A stretch of DNA of 64,000 nt from contig JAIELD010000029.1 in NCBI GenBank assembly GCA_019753285.1, positions 62,001-126,000 of the forward strand. The letters run 5' to 3'. The position numbers and the translations under genes are program-made. The notes under the pieces were generated by a model. The model saw only the letters and a list, made by a program, of their open reading frames with translations. It ran no database searches and was not told where the DNA came from. Positions 8,305-18,121 of the stretch are shown here, piece after piece; positions within the stretch are counted from its first letter, which is position 1, and every line of letters starts with the position of its first letter. Origin of the DNA: Beijerinckiaceae bacterium. GTDB taxonomy: Bacteria > Pseudomonadota > Alphaproteobacteria > Rhizobiales > Beijerinckiaceae.

Positions 8305-9528
8305 ATGAAGCTCACCGATGCGGACGACATCCTCATCTCGGGCGCTGGCATTGGCGGGCTGACCGCGGCTCTTGCGCTCGCGAAAATCGGCCTCGGCGTC
8401 ACGATCGTCGAGCGCAGCCCGCAACTCGAGGAGGCTGGCGCAGGCATTCAGCTCTCGCCGAACGCCGCCCGCGTGCTGGTCGAACTCGGCCTAGGGCCGC
8501 AACTCGATATCATCGCGACGGCGCCGGCCTCGCTCAGCATCGGCCCGCTCTCAAGCGCCCGAACACTCGCGACATTGCCGCTTCAGGCGCTCGCAGCCAG
8601 GCACGGCGCGCCCTATCTCGTGCTCCGCCGCGCCGATCTGCAGACGGTGCTGCTGGAGGCGGTGCGCAAGTCGCCCGACATTCGCTTGCTCACCGGCCGC
8701 ACCATCGAGCGGTTCACCGCATCGAATGATGGCGTCGTCGCCAATTGCCGCACGCTCACCGACCAGATCACCGAACATCAGGCATCGGCGCTGATTGGCG
8801 CGGACGGGCTGTGGTCGGCGATCCGGCCTTCGGTCGGCAATGCGGCAAGCCCCTTTTTTACGGGCTATGAGGCGTGGCGTGCGCTCCTGCCGGCCGATCA
8901 GACGCCGGGCGGCATCGCCGTCGACACTGCAGAAGTCTCTCTGCGCCTCGGGCGCGACTGCCATGTGGTGCTCTATCCGGTCAATCACGGACAATTTCTC
9001 AACATCGTGGCCGTCCAGCAGGCGCGCAACGCCCGCGAACTGCGCACGCGCCACGATTGGAGCCATGCCGGGCTGCCCGCCGAACTCGGCGGCTTGATCG
9101 CGCAGGCAGAGCCGGCCCTTGCGGACATTCTGAAAGCGGTCGGCTCATGGCAGGTCTGGTCGCTCTACGACATGCCGGTCGCCAACATGGCGCAGGGCAA
9201 TGTCGCGCTGCTCGGCGACGCTGCCCATCCGATCCTGCCCTTCATGGCGCAGGGCGCGGCAATCGCCATCGAGGACGCCGATACGCTCAGCCGCTGCCTC
9301 GCGCAGGTGCATGGCGATCGCACCCGCTTCGGCGAAGCGCTCGCCCGCTATGCGAAGCTGCGCCAGCGGCGCGCCCGCAAGGTGCGCAAGGCCTCGCGCA
9401 AGAACGCGAAAGCCTATCACACGGGTTTTCCATGGACGCTGGCGCGCGACCAGGTGATCCGGCTGCTCGGCGCTGGAGGCATGATGCGCCGCTATCGCTG
9501 GCTCTACGGTTGGAAGAAAGACCTTTAG
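8305..9528 (+). CDS. FAD-dependent monooxygenase (salicylate hydroxylase-like)
   Basis: The 407-residue protein is a class A flavoprotein monooxygenase. It has the N-terminal dinucleotide fold GAGIGGLTAALALAKIG (about residues 12-28), the ERS acidic end of beta-2, and the second FAD motif GDAAHPILPFMAQGA near residue 310. The nearest families are salicylate 1-monooxygenase and 6-hydroxynicotinate 3-monooxygenase, but substrate cannot be assigned. It does not lie in a degradative cluster. The stop is about 80 bp before a tRNA-Leu gene on the same strand. Confidence 0.82.
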   Translation: MKLTDADDILISGAGIGGLTAALALAKIGLGVTIVERSPQLEEAGAGIQLSPNAARVLVELGLGPQLDIIATAPASLSIGPLSSARTLATLPLQALAARHGAPYLVLRRADLQTVLLEAVRKSPDIRLLTGRTIERFTASNDGVVANCRTLTDQITEHQASALIGADGLWSAIRPSVGNAASPFFTGYEAWRALLPADQTPGGIAVDTAEVSLRLGRDCHVVLYPVNHGQFLNIVAVQQARNARELRTRHDWSHAGLPAELGGLIAQAEPALADILKAVGSWQVWSLYDMPVANMAQGNVALLGDAAHPILPFMAQGAAIAIEDADTLSRCLAQVHGDRTRFGEALARYAKLRQRRARKVRKASRKNAKAYHTGFPWTLARDQVIRLLGAGGMMRRYRWLYGWKKDL

Positions 9529-9611
9529 CGCGCCCCTCCCCCGCCAAAGAGAGCTTGCCGCCCTCGCCCTGCGCCGCTATCCCTCGCCGGACCTGCAAGA
9601 GGCTGCACCCC

Positions 9612-9700
9612 GCGGACGTGGCGAAACAGGTAGACGCAAGAGACTTAAAATCTCTCGAAAGGTAACTTTCGTACCGGTTCGATCCCGGTCGTCCGCACCA
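9612..9700 (+). tRNA. tRNA-Leu (anticodon UAA)
   Basis: A complete class II tRNA: acceptor GCGGACG pairs with CGTCCGC (9690-9696), anticodon stem AGAGA/TCTCT encloses loop CTTAAAA with anticodon TAA (9646-9648), a long variable arm is present, and the T arm reads CCGGTTCGATCCCGG. The discriminator A and CCA (9698-9700) are encoded. It decodes UUA/UUG. Confidence 0.96.
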
Positions 9701-9811
9701 ATTCCCTCGCCTCAGATCACGCTCCATCGGGTGAAATCGCGGTCGTGATGGAACCACGTTGACGGTTAATGACTTTTAGGTCAGTAATTATCGCAACCAC
9801 GGAGAGGGTTC

Positions 9812-11356
9812 ATGTCGCCATCTTCCATCCTGATCGTTGGCGCTGGTCCGACGGGGCTCGCCCTCGCCTTGCGATTGAGCCATCACGGCGTTCCTTTCCG
9901 CATCGTGGACAAGAATGCGGGCCCCGGCCTTGCCTCGCGCGCCATGGCGATGCATGCGCGCACGCTGGAATTTTATCGGCAGCTCGGCCTTGCCGAAACG
10001 ATCATCGAAAACGGCGTCAGGATCGAGACCGTTCATCTACGTGAAAACGGCGAGGACGTCGCTCGACTGGTGTTGAAGGACCTCGGGTCCGGCCTCAGCC
10101 CCTACCCTTTCGTGCTCGCCTATCCGCAGGACGACCATGAGCGTTTTCTGGTCGATGAACTTGAAAAGCGTGGCGTTGCCGTCGGGTGGAATACGGAACT
10201 ATCGTCCTTCAACCAGGATGACGACAAGGTCACCGTCACGCTCCGCCACGGCACGCCAGCCGATGGCGGAACAAGCGAAACCGTCGATGTCGCCTATCTG
10301 TGCGGCTGTGACGGCGCACATAGCCGCGTGCGCGAAGGCCTGGGGCTCGATTTTCCGGGAGGCACCTACCCGCATCACTACTACGTCGCCGATGTTAGGA
10401 TCGAGGGAGACACCTCAACCGACGCTTACATGAACCTCGGCGCGGACGCCTTCGCCTTGCGCCTGCCCGTGCGCTCTAGCGGCATGACGCGGCTGATCGG
10501 CATGATGCCGGCTTCGGCAGACGACAAGGCGCATCCGACCTTCGAGGACGTGCGATCCGAGGCCGAACCGCTGCTGAAGGTCAAGGTCGCTGAGATCAAC
10601 TGGTTTTCGAGCTATCGCGTGCATCACCGGGTCGCCGCGAAGTTCAGGGTCGGCCGCTGCTTCATCGCAGGCGACGCCGGGCATGTTCACAGCCCCACCG
10701 GCGGACAGGGCATGAACACGGGCATCGGCGATGCCGTCAACTTGTCCTGGAAGCTCGCCCACGTCCTCATGGGCCGGGCCCACCCGTCGCTGCTCGACAC
10801 GTACGAAGCCGAGCGCATCAAGTTCGCGCGCAGTCTCGTCGCGACGACCGATCGCGCCTTCCAGGCGATTGTCTCTCCCGGCCTTGTCGGCAAGCTCGTC
10901 CGCACCTGGCTGTTTCCGCATGTCCTGCCGTTCCTGACGGGTTTTGCGGCGGCACGGCGGCTGATGTTCAAGACCGTGTCGCAGGTCGAGATCGATTACG
11001 AGGCGAGCGCTCTCAGCGCCGGCAAGGCGGGAGACTGGCGCGGCGGCGACCGGCTGCCATGGGTCGCAGCTGCGGGCAACGACAATTTCGAGGCGCTCCG
11101 CTCGATCGACTGGCAACTTCACGTCTATGGATCGGCGAGCCTTGCCTTGAGAAAGACGGCCGAAGGCATGGGCCTGCGGCTTGTCGAATTCGTCTGGAGC
11201 GAGGCTGCGGATACCGCCGGCCTCAAGCATGACGCGGCCTATCTCGTGCGACCGGATGGTTATATCGCGCTTGCTCTGCCCGATCAGGACCAAGGGACGC
11301 TTGAGGCGTATACGATGAAATTCGGCTTCAAATTCAGGGAACCGCAATCTGCCTGA
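9812..11356 (+). CDS. FAD-dependent aromatic-ring hydroxylase-like monooxygenase
   Basis: The 514-residue protein belongs to the PheA/MhpA/TetX-like flavoprotein monooxygenases (PF01494). It shows the FAD-binding motif GAGPTGLALALRLSHHG at the N-terminus, the CDGAHSRVREGLG motif (about residue 170) and the second FAD motif GDAGHVHSPTGGQGMNTGIGD around residue 290. A C-terminal thioredoxin-like region of about 130 residues follows, as in phenol and 3-(3-hydroxyphenyl)propionate hydroxylases. The second flavin monooxygenase of this window, it is not similar in detail to the one at 8305. Substrate unknown; no ring-cleavage genes are nearby. Confidence 0.82.
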   Translation: MSPSSILIVGAGPTGLALALRLSHHGVPFRIVDKNAGPGLASRAMAMHARTLEFYRQLGLAETIIENGVRIETVHLRENGEDVARLVLKDLGSGLSPYPFVLAYPQDDHERFLVDELEKRGVAVGWNTELSSFNQDDDKVTVTLRHGTPADGGTSETVDVAYLCGCDGAHSRVREGLGLDFPGGTYPHHYYVADVRIEGDTSTDAYMNLGADAFALRLPVRSSGMTRLIGMMPASADDKAHPTFEDVRSEAEPLLKVKVAEINWFSSYRVHHRVAAKFRVGRCFIAGDAGHVHSPTGGQGMNTGIGDAVNLSWKLAHVLMGRAHPSLLDTYEAERIKFARSLVATTDRAFQAIVSPGLVGKLVRTWLFPHVLPFLTGFAAARRLMFKTVSQVEIDYEASALSAGKAGDWRGGDRLPWVAAAGNDNFEALRSIDWQLHVYGSASLALRKTAEGMGLRLVEFVWSEAADTAGLKHDAAYLVRPDGYIALALPDQDQGTLEAYTMKFGFKFREPQSA

Positions 11357-11371
11357 TGGCGGTCGAAAGGC

Positions 11372-12130
11372 TCAGACCTTCAGCGAAGCCAGCATGGCGC
11401 GCACTTCGGCCGCCGCAGCCTCGATCGCCTCGAGGTCTCTTGCGCGGACGACGATCTGGTTGCGGAACACGCCGTCTGCGGTGAGGCTCGGATAGGAGCC
11501 GATCACGATGCCGGGATGGCGTTTCTGGATCGCGCCGAGACCGGCCGCATAATCGCCCTCCTTGAAGCCGGTCGCATCGATGTTTGCAGAGGACATGCGG
11601 ACGCCCGTTCTCAGCTTCGGAGCGACATCCTCGAGCATGGCCTGCATGACGGCCGGAACGCCCGCCATGACGATGACATTGCCGATCATGAAGCCAGGCG
11701 CTTTCGAAACCGAATTCAGCACGAGCTCGCCGCCGACGGGGATGCGGGCCATGCGCCGCCGCGCCTCGTTCATGTCCTCCGGCTTGATCCGCTCCAGCAA
11801 CAGCGACATGGCGCGCGGATCCTCGACGAGCTGGACGCCGAAGGCTTTGGCGACGCAATCGGCCGTGATGTCGTCGTGCGTCGGCCCTATGCCGCCCGTC
11901 GTGAAGACATAGGTGAACTTGTGCCGCAGCGCGTCGAGCGCTGCGATGATCTCCTCCTCGATGTCCGGCACGACACGCACCTCGCGCAGGTCGATGCCGA
12001 TCGCGGTGAGGTACTCGGCGATGTAGCCGATGTTCTTGTCCTTGGTGCGGCCCGAGAGGATTTCGTCGCCGATAACAAGCACGGCGGCGGTGATGAGGTC
12101 GCCGGCTTGACTGGGAAGAAAGTCGTTCAT
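11372..12130 (-). CDS. CinA-like molybdopterin-binding domain protein
   Basis: The 252-residue product is a MoCF_biosynth domain protein of the short CinA type (COG1058). The motifs VIGDEILSGRTKDKN (about residues 18-32) and FTTGGIGPTHDDIT (about 77-90) are the nucleotide/pyrophosphatase site of the CinA N-terminal domain. The C-terminal nicotinamide-nucleotide amidase domain of full CinA is absent, which is usual in alphaproteobacteria. Likely role is pyridine nucleotide or ADP-ribose-type housekeeping, by homology only. Its start overlaps the end of the FkbM methyltransferase gene by 4 bases, so translation is probably coupled. Confidence 0.82.
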   Translation of the reverse strand: MNDFLPSQAGDLITAAVLVIGDEILSGRTKDKNIGYIAEYLTAIGIDLREVRVVPDIEEEIIAALDALRHKFTYVFTTGGIGPTHDDITADCVAKAFGVQLVEDPRAMSLLLERIKPEDMNEARRRMARIPVGGELVLNSVSKAPGFMIGNVIVMAGVPAVMQAMLEDVAPKLRTGVRMSSANIDATGFKEGDYAAGLGAIQKRHPGIVIGSYPSLTADGVFRNQIVVRARDLEAIEAAAAEVRAMLASLKV

Positions 12131-13005
12131 GATGAGCGCTCGTAGATCTGGTTGTTCTTGGTCGTCCGGACGAGAGCATAGCCCTGCTTCACCAGCAGCA
12201 CCGGAACGTCGATGCTCCAGCGCGAACCGCCCCGTTCGATCAGCAGCAGCTTCGGCCAGAGCGATTTCGGCGCGTCCTTGAAGAAGGTCTCGAGGATGAG
12301 GTCCTCCGCACCCTCGACGTCGAGTTTGATCGCGTCGATCCGCTTGAATTTTTCTTCCTGCAAGAGGGTCGCGAGTTTTTTGGCCGGCACCCGGATATTG
12401 CCCGCGCCCTGCCCGTCGGTCACGATCTTGACGCTCGACTCGCCACGGTTGTTCGGGTCGACGAACATGGTGAGTTCGCCATCCTTGTCCGCCACCGCGC
12501 AGGCAATCGCCTTGATGGTGCCGAACGGGTTGAGGCTGATATTATAGGTTAGCCGCTGGAAGATGTCCGGCTGCGGCTCGATGGCGAGCACCCGCGCATC
12601 GCGGCCGGCGACCCCGGCGACGAACAATGAATAACCGCCGATATTCGCGCCGATATCGACGAAGTGAAATCCGTCGACCATGCGCGAGCGCAGGAACGAT
12701 CGCTCTTCCTCGTCGAAATACTGCGGCGTGAACAGGATGCGTTTTTCACAGACATTATTGTAGGGAAATAGCCGCATCCTCGCGCCGAGCGCCGTCGTGT
12801 CGACAGGCTGGCCCTTGAGCTGCATCACCGCGAGGCGGCGCAGCGCGAACGAGGCGCGCTTGCCGAGCCAGCTGTCCGGAAGCTTGCGTGTGAGGTTGAG
12901 GACGGTCGAAACGAGGCCGGAGGGCGCGTAGGCGCCGAAGGGAGCGGCACTCGCCGCAGCGCCTCCTCGGCTCGCGACATCTGAAGAAAGGCGGCGGTCA
13001 GTCAT
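12127..13005 (-). CDS. FkbM family methyltransferase
   Basis: A 292-residue SAM-dependent methyltransferase. The SAM-binding motif I is FVDIGANIGGYS, followed by the acidic VLAIEPQP of motif II; IDAIKLDVEGAEDLIL near residue 220 is the hallmark of the FkbM family (PF05050). Such enzymes O-methylate sugars or polyketides; no glycan cluster lies nearby, so the acceptor is unknown. The first 60 residues are extra to the fold. The ATG at 13005 is used; the frame stays open to 13080 with a Cys/His-rich stretch that looks spurious. The stop overlaps the next gene (ATGA). Confidence 0.82.
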   Translation of the reverse strand: MTDRRLSSDVASRGGAAASAAPFGAYAPSGLVSTVLNLTRKLPDSWLGKRASFALRRLAVMQLKGQPVDTTALGARMRLFPYNNVCEKRILFTPQYFDEEERSFLRSRMVDGFHFVDIGANIGGYSLFVAGVAGRDARVLAIEPQPDIFQRLTYNISLNPFGTIKAIACAVADKDGELTMFVDPNNRGESSVKIVTDGQGAGNIRVPAKKLATLLQEEKFKRIDAIKLDVEGAEDLILETFFKDAPKSLWPKLLLIERGGSRWSIDVPVLLVKQGYALVRTTKNNQIYERSS

Positions 13006-13244
13006 GTCGGCAGTGAATAGACCCTCGTGCGCGGCGGCACCAGCCCCATTCCTCAAATCCCGCGAGCAGTGGCATTGCATTTGACGATGACGTCAAAAAT
13101 CGAAGCGTCTTTGACAAAACGCCCTTGATCTGGAATGGCCTTGCCGATTGCAGCCTTGCGTGCGCCGCCGAGACGATTAGATTGAATGCATCGCGCCGCG
13201 ACCGCTCCGCACCCCTGATCGGCGACGAACGAGCCAGCCTTTTG

Positions 13245-14075
13245 ATGACCTATATCGACGCCAACGTCACGACCCAGCGCCGTCCCGGCCAGATCAAGCT
13301 TTACGGGCCTGAGGGCTTCGAGGGCATGCGCCGGGCCGGCCAGCTTGCCGCGCGCGCTCTCGACATGATGGCGAGCGAGGCGAAGCTCGGCGTTACCACG
13401 GCGCATCTCGACAAGCTGATTTTCGAATTCGGCATGGACCATGGCGCCATGCCGGCAACGCTGATGTATCGCGGTTACAAATACTCGGTCTGTACCTCGC
13501 TGAACCATGTCGTCTGCCACGGCATGCCGGAAAACAAGCCGCTGCGCGACGGCGACATCGTCAACATCGACGTCACCTATATCCTTGATGGCTGGCACGG
13601 CGATTCCAGCCGCATGTACCTCATCGGAGACGTGCCCCGCCGCGCAGCGCGGCTCGTCGACGTCACCTACAATGCACTGATGCGCGCGATCGAAATGGTG
13701 AGGCCTGGCGCGACCATGGGCGACATGGCGCATGCGATCCAGACCTATGCCGAAAGCGAGCGCTGTAGCGTGGTCCGCGATTTTTGCGGCCATGGCATCG
13801 GCCGCCTGTTCCACGACGAGCCGAACGTTCTGCATTATGGCGAGCCTGGCGAGGGCGTCGCCTTCCGCCCCGGCATGATCTTCACCATCGAGCCGATGAT
13901 CAATCTCGGCCGTCCGCATGTGAAGGTTCTGGCCGATGGCTGGACGGCGGTGACGCGCGACCGCTCGCTCTCGGCGCAGTTCGAGCACACGGTCGGCGTG
14001 ACCGAGACAGGCTGCGAAATCTTCACGCTTTCTCCCAAGGGCCTTCATCGCCCGCCCTACGACGACGCTGCCTGA
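13245..14075 (+). CDS. map: Type I methionine aminopeptidase
   Basis: The enzyme removes the initiator methionine from new proteins in the cytosol and needs two divalent metal ions. The 276-residue product carries the pita-bread fold motifs: metal ligands Asp in [18 protein letters not shown] (two aspartates), His in [13 protein letters not shown], Glu in FTIEPMI and Glu in [10 protein letters not shown]; the substrate His is in [11 protein letters not shown]. Length fits bacterial MAP with the short N-terminal extension seen in alphaproteobacteria. The start ATG at 13245 ([10 protein letters not shown]) matches homologues, though its ribosome site is weak. radC follows after 1 base. Confidence 0.93.
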   Translation: MTYIDANVTTQRRPGQIKLYGPEGFEGMRRAGQLAARALDMMASEAKLGVTTAHLDKLIFEFGMDHGAMPATLMYRGYKYSVCTSLNHVVCHGMPENKPLRDGDIVNIDVTYILDGWHGDSSRMYLIGDVPRRAARLVDVTYNALMRAIEMVRPGATMGDMAHAIQTYAESERCSVVRDFCGHGIGRLFHDEPNVLHYGEPGEGVAFRPGMIFTIEPMINLGRPHVKVLADGWTAVTRDRSLSAQFEHTVGVTETGCEIFTLSPKGLHRPPYDDAA

Positions 14076-14076
14076 C

Positions 14077-14784
14077 ATGCTCAAGCCGGGGGGCGCGGGC
14101 GCATCGGGCGATGCCGACCATCGCGAGGGCCACAGGCAGCGCCTGAAAGAACGCTTCCGCACCGGCGGCGCCGATGCGATGCCGGATTACGAATTGCTGG
14201 AATTGCTGCTGTTTCGCTCGATCCCCCGGCGCGACACCAAAAAGCTCGCCAAGGATCTGCTGGGGCGCTTCGGCACCTTCGCGGAGGTCCTCGCGACGTC
14301 GCCCGCGCGTCTGCGCGAGGTCAGCGGCATCGGTGAGGCGACGATTACCGATCTGAAGCTGATCGTCGCAGCGGCACAGCGCTTCACCAAGGTGGAAGTG
14401 ATGCACCGCCCGGTTCTCTCCTCCTGGAGCGCCATCATCGATTATTGCCGCACGGCGATGGCCTTCGAGGCGCAGGAGCACTTCCGCATTCTCTTTCTCG
14501 ACAAGTCGAACACGCTGATCGCCGCCGAGGTGCAGCAGCGTGGCACCGTGGACCACACACCCGTCTACCCGCGCGAGATCATCAAGCGGGCGCTGGAGTT
14601 GTCATCGACCGCGATCATCCTCGTCCACAATCATCCATCCGGCGACCCGACGCCGTCGAACGCCGATCTGCGCATGACGCGTGAAATCATCGACATCGCC
14701 CGCCCGCTCGGCATCGTCATCCATGACCATGTCATCGTCGGGCGAAAGGGCCATGTCAGCTTCAAGGGCAAGGGGCTCATCTAG
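14077..14784 (+). CDS. radC: RadC family JAB/MPN domain protein
   Basis: The 235-residue protein has an N-terminal helix-hairpin-helix-like region ([13 protein letters not shown] about residues 87-99) and a C-terminal MPN+/JAB metalloprotease-fold domain with the JAMM motif [14 protein letters not shown]. RadC proteins are widespread and were once linked to DNA repair, but their function remains unclear. It is placed directly behind map with one base between the genes, so both are probably co-transcribed, as in many alphaproteobacteria. Confidence 0.88.
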   Translation: MLKPGGAGASGDADHREGHRQRLKERFRTGGADAMPDYELLELLLFRSIPRRDTKKLAKDLLGRFGTFAEVLATSPARLREVSGIGEATITDLKLIVAAAQRFTKVEVMHRPVLSSWSAIIDYCRTAMAFEAQEHFRILFLDKSNTLIAAEVQQRGTVDHTPVYPREIIKRALELSSTAIILVHNHPSGDPTPSNADLRMTREIIDIARPLGIVIHDHVIVGRKGHVSFKGKGLI

Positions 14785-15034
14785 ACGGTCTGCCACGACG
14801 GCGTGACGTGCCCGGGACGCAGGTCTGCGCCTCTGATGACGTCGTCGGGGAGGGTTAATCGATCTTGCTCCAAAGAGCCGATTTTTGTCTGCAAGACGCT
14901 CAAAACGTTCATACTTAAGTTTCAAAATTTCGAAAAGTGCCATTAAGGCGGCGGGTTTCCTTAACCGAATTCTTATTCCTCGCATGCTATCCAGAACAGG
15001 TTTTTCAACCGATGGATGCACGCATTTGACCGTA

Positions 15035-16660
15035 ATGGACGCCAACGTGACGAGCGAACCCGCCAACGTCACGATCACGACGCATCGCGCCGCGTTCCTT
15101 CAGCTTCGCATGATTTTCCTTGCGATCGCCTTCCTCGGCATCCTCATCACGTTGAACGTGCTGTCGAACAGCGCCTTTTTCGGCCTGTCGATCACCAATG
15201 CCCAGGCGATGACGACCGCGTTCACAGGCTTCGCCATCGCGGTTCTGTCGCTCCTTGCCTATCTTCATGTCTGCCGGATGATCGTCGAGGTGCAATCGAC
15301 GGAACAGCAGGCAAGGCACATGGCGGGGCATGACGTGCTCTCCGGCCTTCCGAACCGCATGACCTTCACGATGCGGCTGACGGCGGAGCTCTCGCGCGTC
15401 AATCGCATCACCGACGGGATCGCGGTGTTCTTTCTCGATCTCGACAAGTTCAAGGACGTGAACGACCAACTCGGACATGCGGCGGGAGACAAGCTGCTGA
15501 TCGAATTCAGCCGCCGCATGGAGAATTTGCTGCGCGGCGCCGACACGCTCGCCCGCTTCGGCGGCGACGAATTCGCGATCGTGCAGACGAGCGTGCGCTC
15601 GCCTGCGGATGCCGAGGCGCTTGCCCGCCGCATCCTCGCTGCCACTGCCGAGGTGTTCGATCTCAACGGGTCGCAGGCCTATGTCGGCGTGTCGATCGGC
15701 ATCGCGATGGCCCCGCACAACGGCCGCGACACCGACACGATGATGCGCCTTGCTGACATCGCGCTCTACCGGGCCAAGAGCGAAGGCCGCAATCGCTACT
15801 CGTTCTTCGCGCAGGACATGGACGACCAGTTGCGCCTGCGCAAGCTCGTCGAGGAAGAGCTGCGCTCGTCGATCGCCAATGGCGGGCTGCAACTCCATTA
15901 CCAGCCGCAGGTCGCCGCCTCCACCGGGCGCATCGTGGCCTTCGAGGCGCTCGTTCGCTGGCCCCACCCCGTCCATGGCTTCATCGCGCCAGCCGATTTC
16001 ATTCCAATCGCCGAGGAGCGCGGCCTGATCGTCCCGCTTGGCGAGTGGGTTCTCCGCCAGGCCTGCATGGACGCGATTCACTGGCCCAACGACATGACGG
16101 TGGCGGTCAACATCTCGCCCATCCAGTTCAAGCACAAGGATTACGTCGCATCGGTCGCGCGCATCATCGAGGAGACCGGCATCGATCCGACGCGCATCGA
16201 ACTCGAGTTGACCGAAGGCGTCGTCGTGGACGACGCGGACGGCGCCGAGAGCGCGATCATGGAACTGCGGGCGCTTGGCGTGCGCTTTGCGCTCGACGAT
16301 TTCGGCACCGGCTACTCGAGCCTCATCTATCTGCGCCGCTTTGCCTTCGACAAGATCAAGATCGACAAGTCCTTCCTCGACCAGATGGAAGCGACGGGGG
16401 AATCCACGATCCTCGTGCATTCCGTCGTGCATCTCGGCCGCGCGCTCGGCCTCACCGTCACGGCGGAAGGCGTGGAGAACGAGGAGCAGCATCGCCTGCT
16501 CCAGGCCGTCGGCTGCCATCTGCTCCAGGGCTATCTCTTCTCGCGCCCGGTTCCAGCCGAGCAGGCGCTCATCCTTGCCCGCCGCGGCATCATCGAGCCA
16601 AAGCGCATCGGCCTGCACATCATCGAGATCGATGACGAGCAACAGGCGATCTCGGCCTGA
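15035..16660 (+). CDS. Membrane GGDEF-EAL protein (c-di-GMP turnover)
   Basis: The 541-residue protein has two N-terminal membrane helices (about residues 22-44 and 62-84), a diguanylate cyclase domain with intact GGDEF at 176-180 and an allosteric RxxD site (R167-D170) five residues before it, and a phosphodiesterase domain with EAL at 304-306, DDFGTGYSS, KIDKSF and AEGVE motifs. Both active sites look complete, so it could make or break c-di-GMP; bifunctional or conditional activity cannot be decided from sequence. No periplasmic sensor of size is visible. The ATG at 15035 is the likely start; ATG 14984 is a possible longer one. About 250 bp of AT-richer sequence lies upstream. Confidence 0.88.
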   Translation: MDANVTSEPANVTITTHRAAFLQLRMIFLAIAFLGILITLNVLSNSAFFGLSITNAQAMTTAFTGFAIAVLSLLAYLHVCRMIVEVQSTEQQARHMAGHDVLSGLPNRMTFTMRLTAELSRVNRITDGIAVFFLDLDKFKDVNDQLGHAAGDKLLIEFSRRMENLLRGADTLARFGGDEFAIVQTSVRSPADAEALARRILAATAEVFDLNGSQAYVGVSIGIAMAPHNGRDTDTMMRLADIALYRAKSEGRNRYSFFAQDMDDQLRLRKLVEEELRSSIANGGLQLHYQPQVAASTGRIVAFEALVRWPHPVHGFIAPADFIPIAEERGLIVPLGEWVLRQACMDAIHWPNDMTVAVNISPIQFKHKDYVASVARIIEETGIDPTRIELELTEGVVVDDADGAESAIMELRALGVRFALDDFGTGYSSLIYLRRFAFDKIKIDKSFLDQMEATGESTILVHSVVHLGRALGLTVTAEGVENEEQHRLLQAVGCHLLQGYLFSRPVPAEQALILARRGIIEPKRIGLHIIEIDDEQQAISA

Positions 16661-16729
16661 CGCGGAGCCGTCCTGCGGATGGACAAAGAATAAGTCATTA
16701 TCGCCGGACGCGATGACGCGCGGCGGCGG

Positions 16730-17341
16730 TCAGACGACGTTCAGCAGTCCGAGCACGAATGCAACCACGACGCTGCCGGATATCGCGACGCCGATCACCC
16801 CGACGAGAAGCCCCGAGATCACCACGAACCCGTCCTTCTCAACGAGCCCCAGACCGATCAGGCAAACCGCGATGCCGAGCGGAATCTGGCCGATGACAGG
16901 CACGGCCACGATCATCGCGATAGAAAGGATAAGCAGCAGCACGCCCATCAGGCGAAGGATGGTCGCGGATTCGAAGATCGAAAGCCGGGGCCTCGAGAGC
17001 CGCTCCATGGCGAGCACATAGGGCTTGGCGCGCTTCAAGGTCTTTTCAAGCGCATCGCGAGCGACCGACAAAGCTAGGACCCGGCGCGGCAGCCAGGGCG
17101 TCTGAAAGCCGAGAATCAACTGGATCGCCACGAAACCAATGAGAAAGCCGCTGATGAGCGCGATCGGCGGCGGCATGGGCAGGCAATTGGGCAAGCCGAG
17201 CAGCACGAGAAGCAGCGCGAAGGCCCTGCCCCGAAGCCCGAGCATGATCTCCGCTACGGTCACGCGTTCGCGTGAATCGGACATCGTCAGGCGTTCGAGG
17301 ATATTGGAAGTCCGGTCCGCAGTCGGCATCAAGCAATTCAT
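16730..17341 (-). CDS. exoD: ExoD family membrane protein
   Basis: The 203-residue integral membrane protein matches the ExoD family (PF06055): an N-terminal TSNILERL segment, the conserved LLLVLLGLPNCLPMPPPIALISG helix region, and further helices near the C-terminus. ExoD of Sinorhizobium meliloti affects exopolysaccharide production and alkaline tolerance. ATG at 17341 or 17329 could be the start. It converges with the GGDEF-EAL gene. There are no exopolysaccharide genes beside it. Confidence 0.82.
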   Translation of the reverse strand: MNCLMPTADRTSNILERLTMSDSRERVTVAEIMLGLRGRAFALLLVLLGLPNCLPMPPPIALISGFLIGFVAIQLILGFQTPWLPRRVLALSVARDALEKTLKRAKPYVLAMERLSRPRLSIFESATILRLMGVLLLILSIAMIVAVPVIGQIPLGIAVCLIGLGLVEKDGFVVISGLLVGVIGVAISGSVVVAFVLGLLNVV

Positions 17342-17487
17342 TCAGGCTCAGAGCGCCATGAGAAGGGAACGCTCTATTAGCCCACCTCGCCGCCAGTTCC
17401 TAGAGCGCGATGCAGAAAACTGCCACCACGGCCCGCGACCGATTTGCCATGCGACATGCCTGATGCAGCAACGTCGAGACGCTGCAT

Positions 17488-17802
17488 TCAATGCAGGGTG
17501 AACTCGCCATCCACCAGCTTGAATTCAGAAGGCTTGATCAGCCGCTCATGCGCGACACGCACCGAATGCAGCGGCCCGTCGAGCTTTTCGTGCCAGAAGG
17601 CGAGGAAGCGCTTCAGATCGGGAAACACCGGTGCCAGATCGTATTGCTGCCAGATGAACGTCTGCAGGACATGCGGATGATCGGGGAAGTGGTAGAGGAT
17701 TTCAGCCGTGGTCAGGCCGTAGCCCTTGAGCTGTTTGAGAAGATCTGCGGAGCGGCTCCTGCCGTCGAAGGATGATTTCTCTGGAACCGTGATTGTGCCC
17801 AT
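17488..17802 (-). CDS. usg: Usg family protein
   Basis: The 104-residue product (MGTITVPEKSSFDGRSRSAD at the start) matches the alphaproteobacterial Usg family, small proteins of unknown function named for a gene upstream of trpF-like genes in some species. The segments GYGLTTAEILYHFPDHP and LQTFIWQQYDLAP are typical. The start ATG at 17802 is decided by a perfect AGGAGG 6 bases upstream. No trp gene is near. Confidence 0.8.
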   Translation of the reverse strand: MGTITVPEKSSFDGRSRSADLLKQLKGYGLTTAEILYHFPDHPHVLQTFIWQQYDLAPVFPDLKRFLAFWHEKLDGPLHSVRVAHERLIKPSEFKLVDGEFTLH

Positions 17803-18121
17803 GTTCAACCTCCTTGAGGGAAATCGAAACGGGGACGGGAAGTTCCCTCGTTAAAAGTGTGTCCTCAAGAAATGAATAAAATGTTACGGAAACCGGGGCC
17901 TTCCGCAACCGGTTTTTTCGATCAGCCCACAATAAGGCGGCTTCAAAACATCAATCGTAAAAGCCGGCCCCGAAGATGATGCCATCGTGTTTGCGGCAGA
18001 TCGTCGTCTTGCGGGTCGTCGATGGTGCTGGAGGGGCATTGCGAGCGGACCATGGATCGACGCTAGATCAACATGGTACATAAATGGTAACGCTCTTATT
18101 CCTCGGAGTCAGCGCTCGGGT
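17803..18121. other. Gene-free stretch between usg and the photolyase
   Basis: This 319-bp stretch holds the usg ribosome site and probably its promoter (AT-rich part at 17850-17890). I see no other gene in it. The photolyase gene converges from the right without an obvious hairpin. Confidence 0.4.

Noticed and set aside
9612-9700. tRNA-Leu as an integration site of a mobile element
   Set aside because: No integrase, repeated tRNA end or change in base composition is seen next to it; the neighbours are ordinary chromosomal genes.
15005-16642. A 545-codon minus-strand frame
   Set aside because: Antisense of the GGDEF-EAL gene, whose domain motifs are intact.
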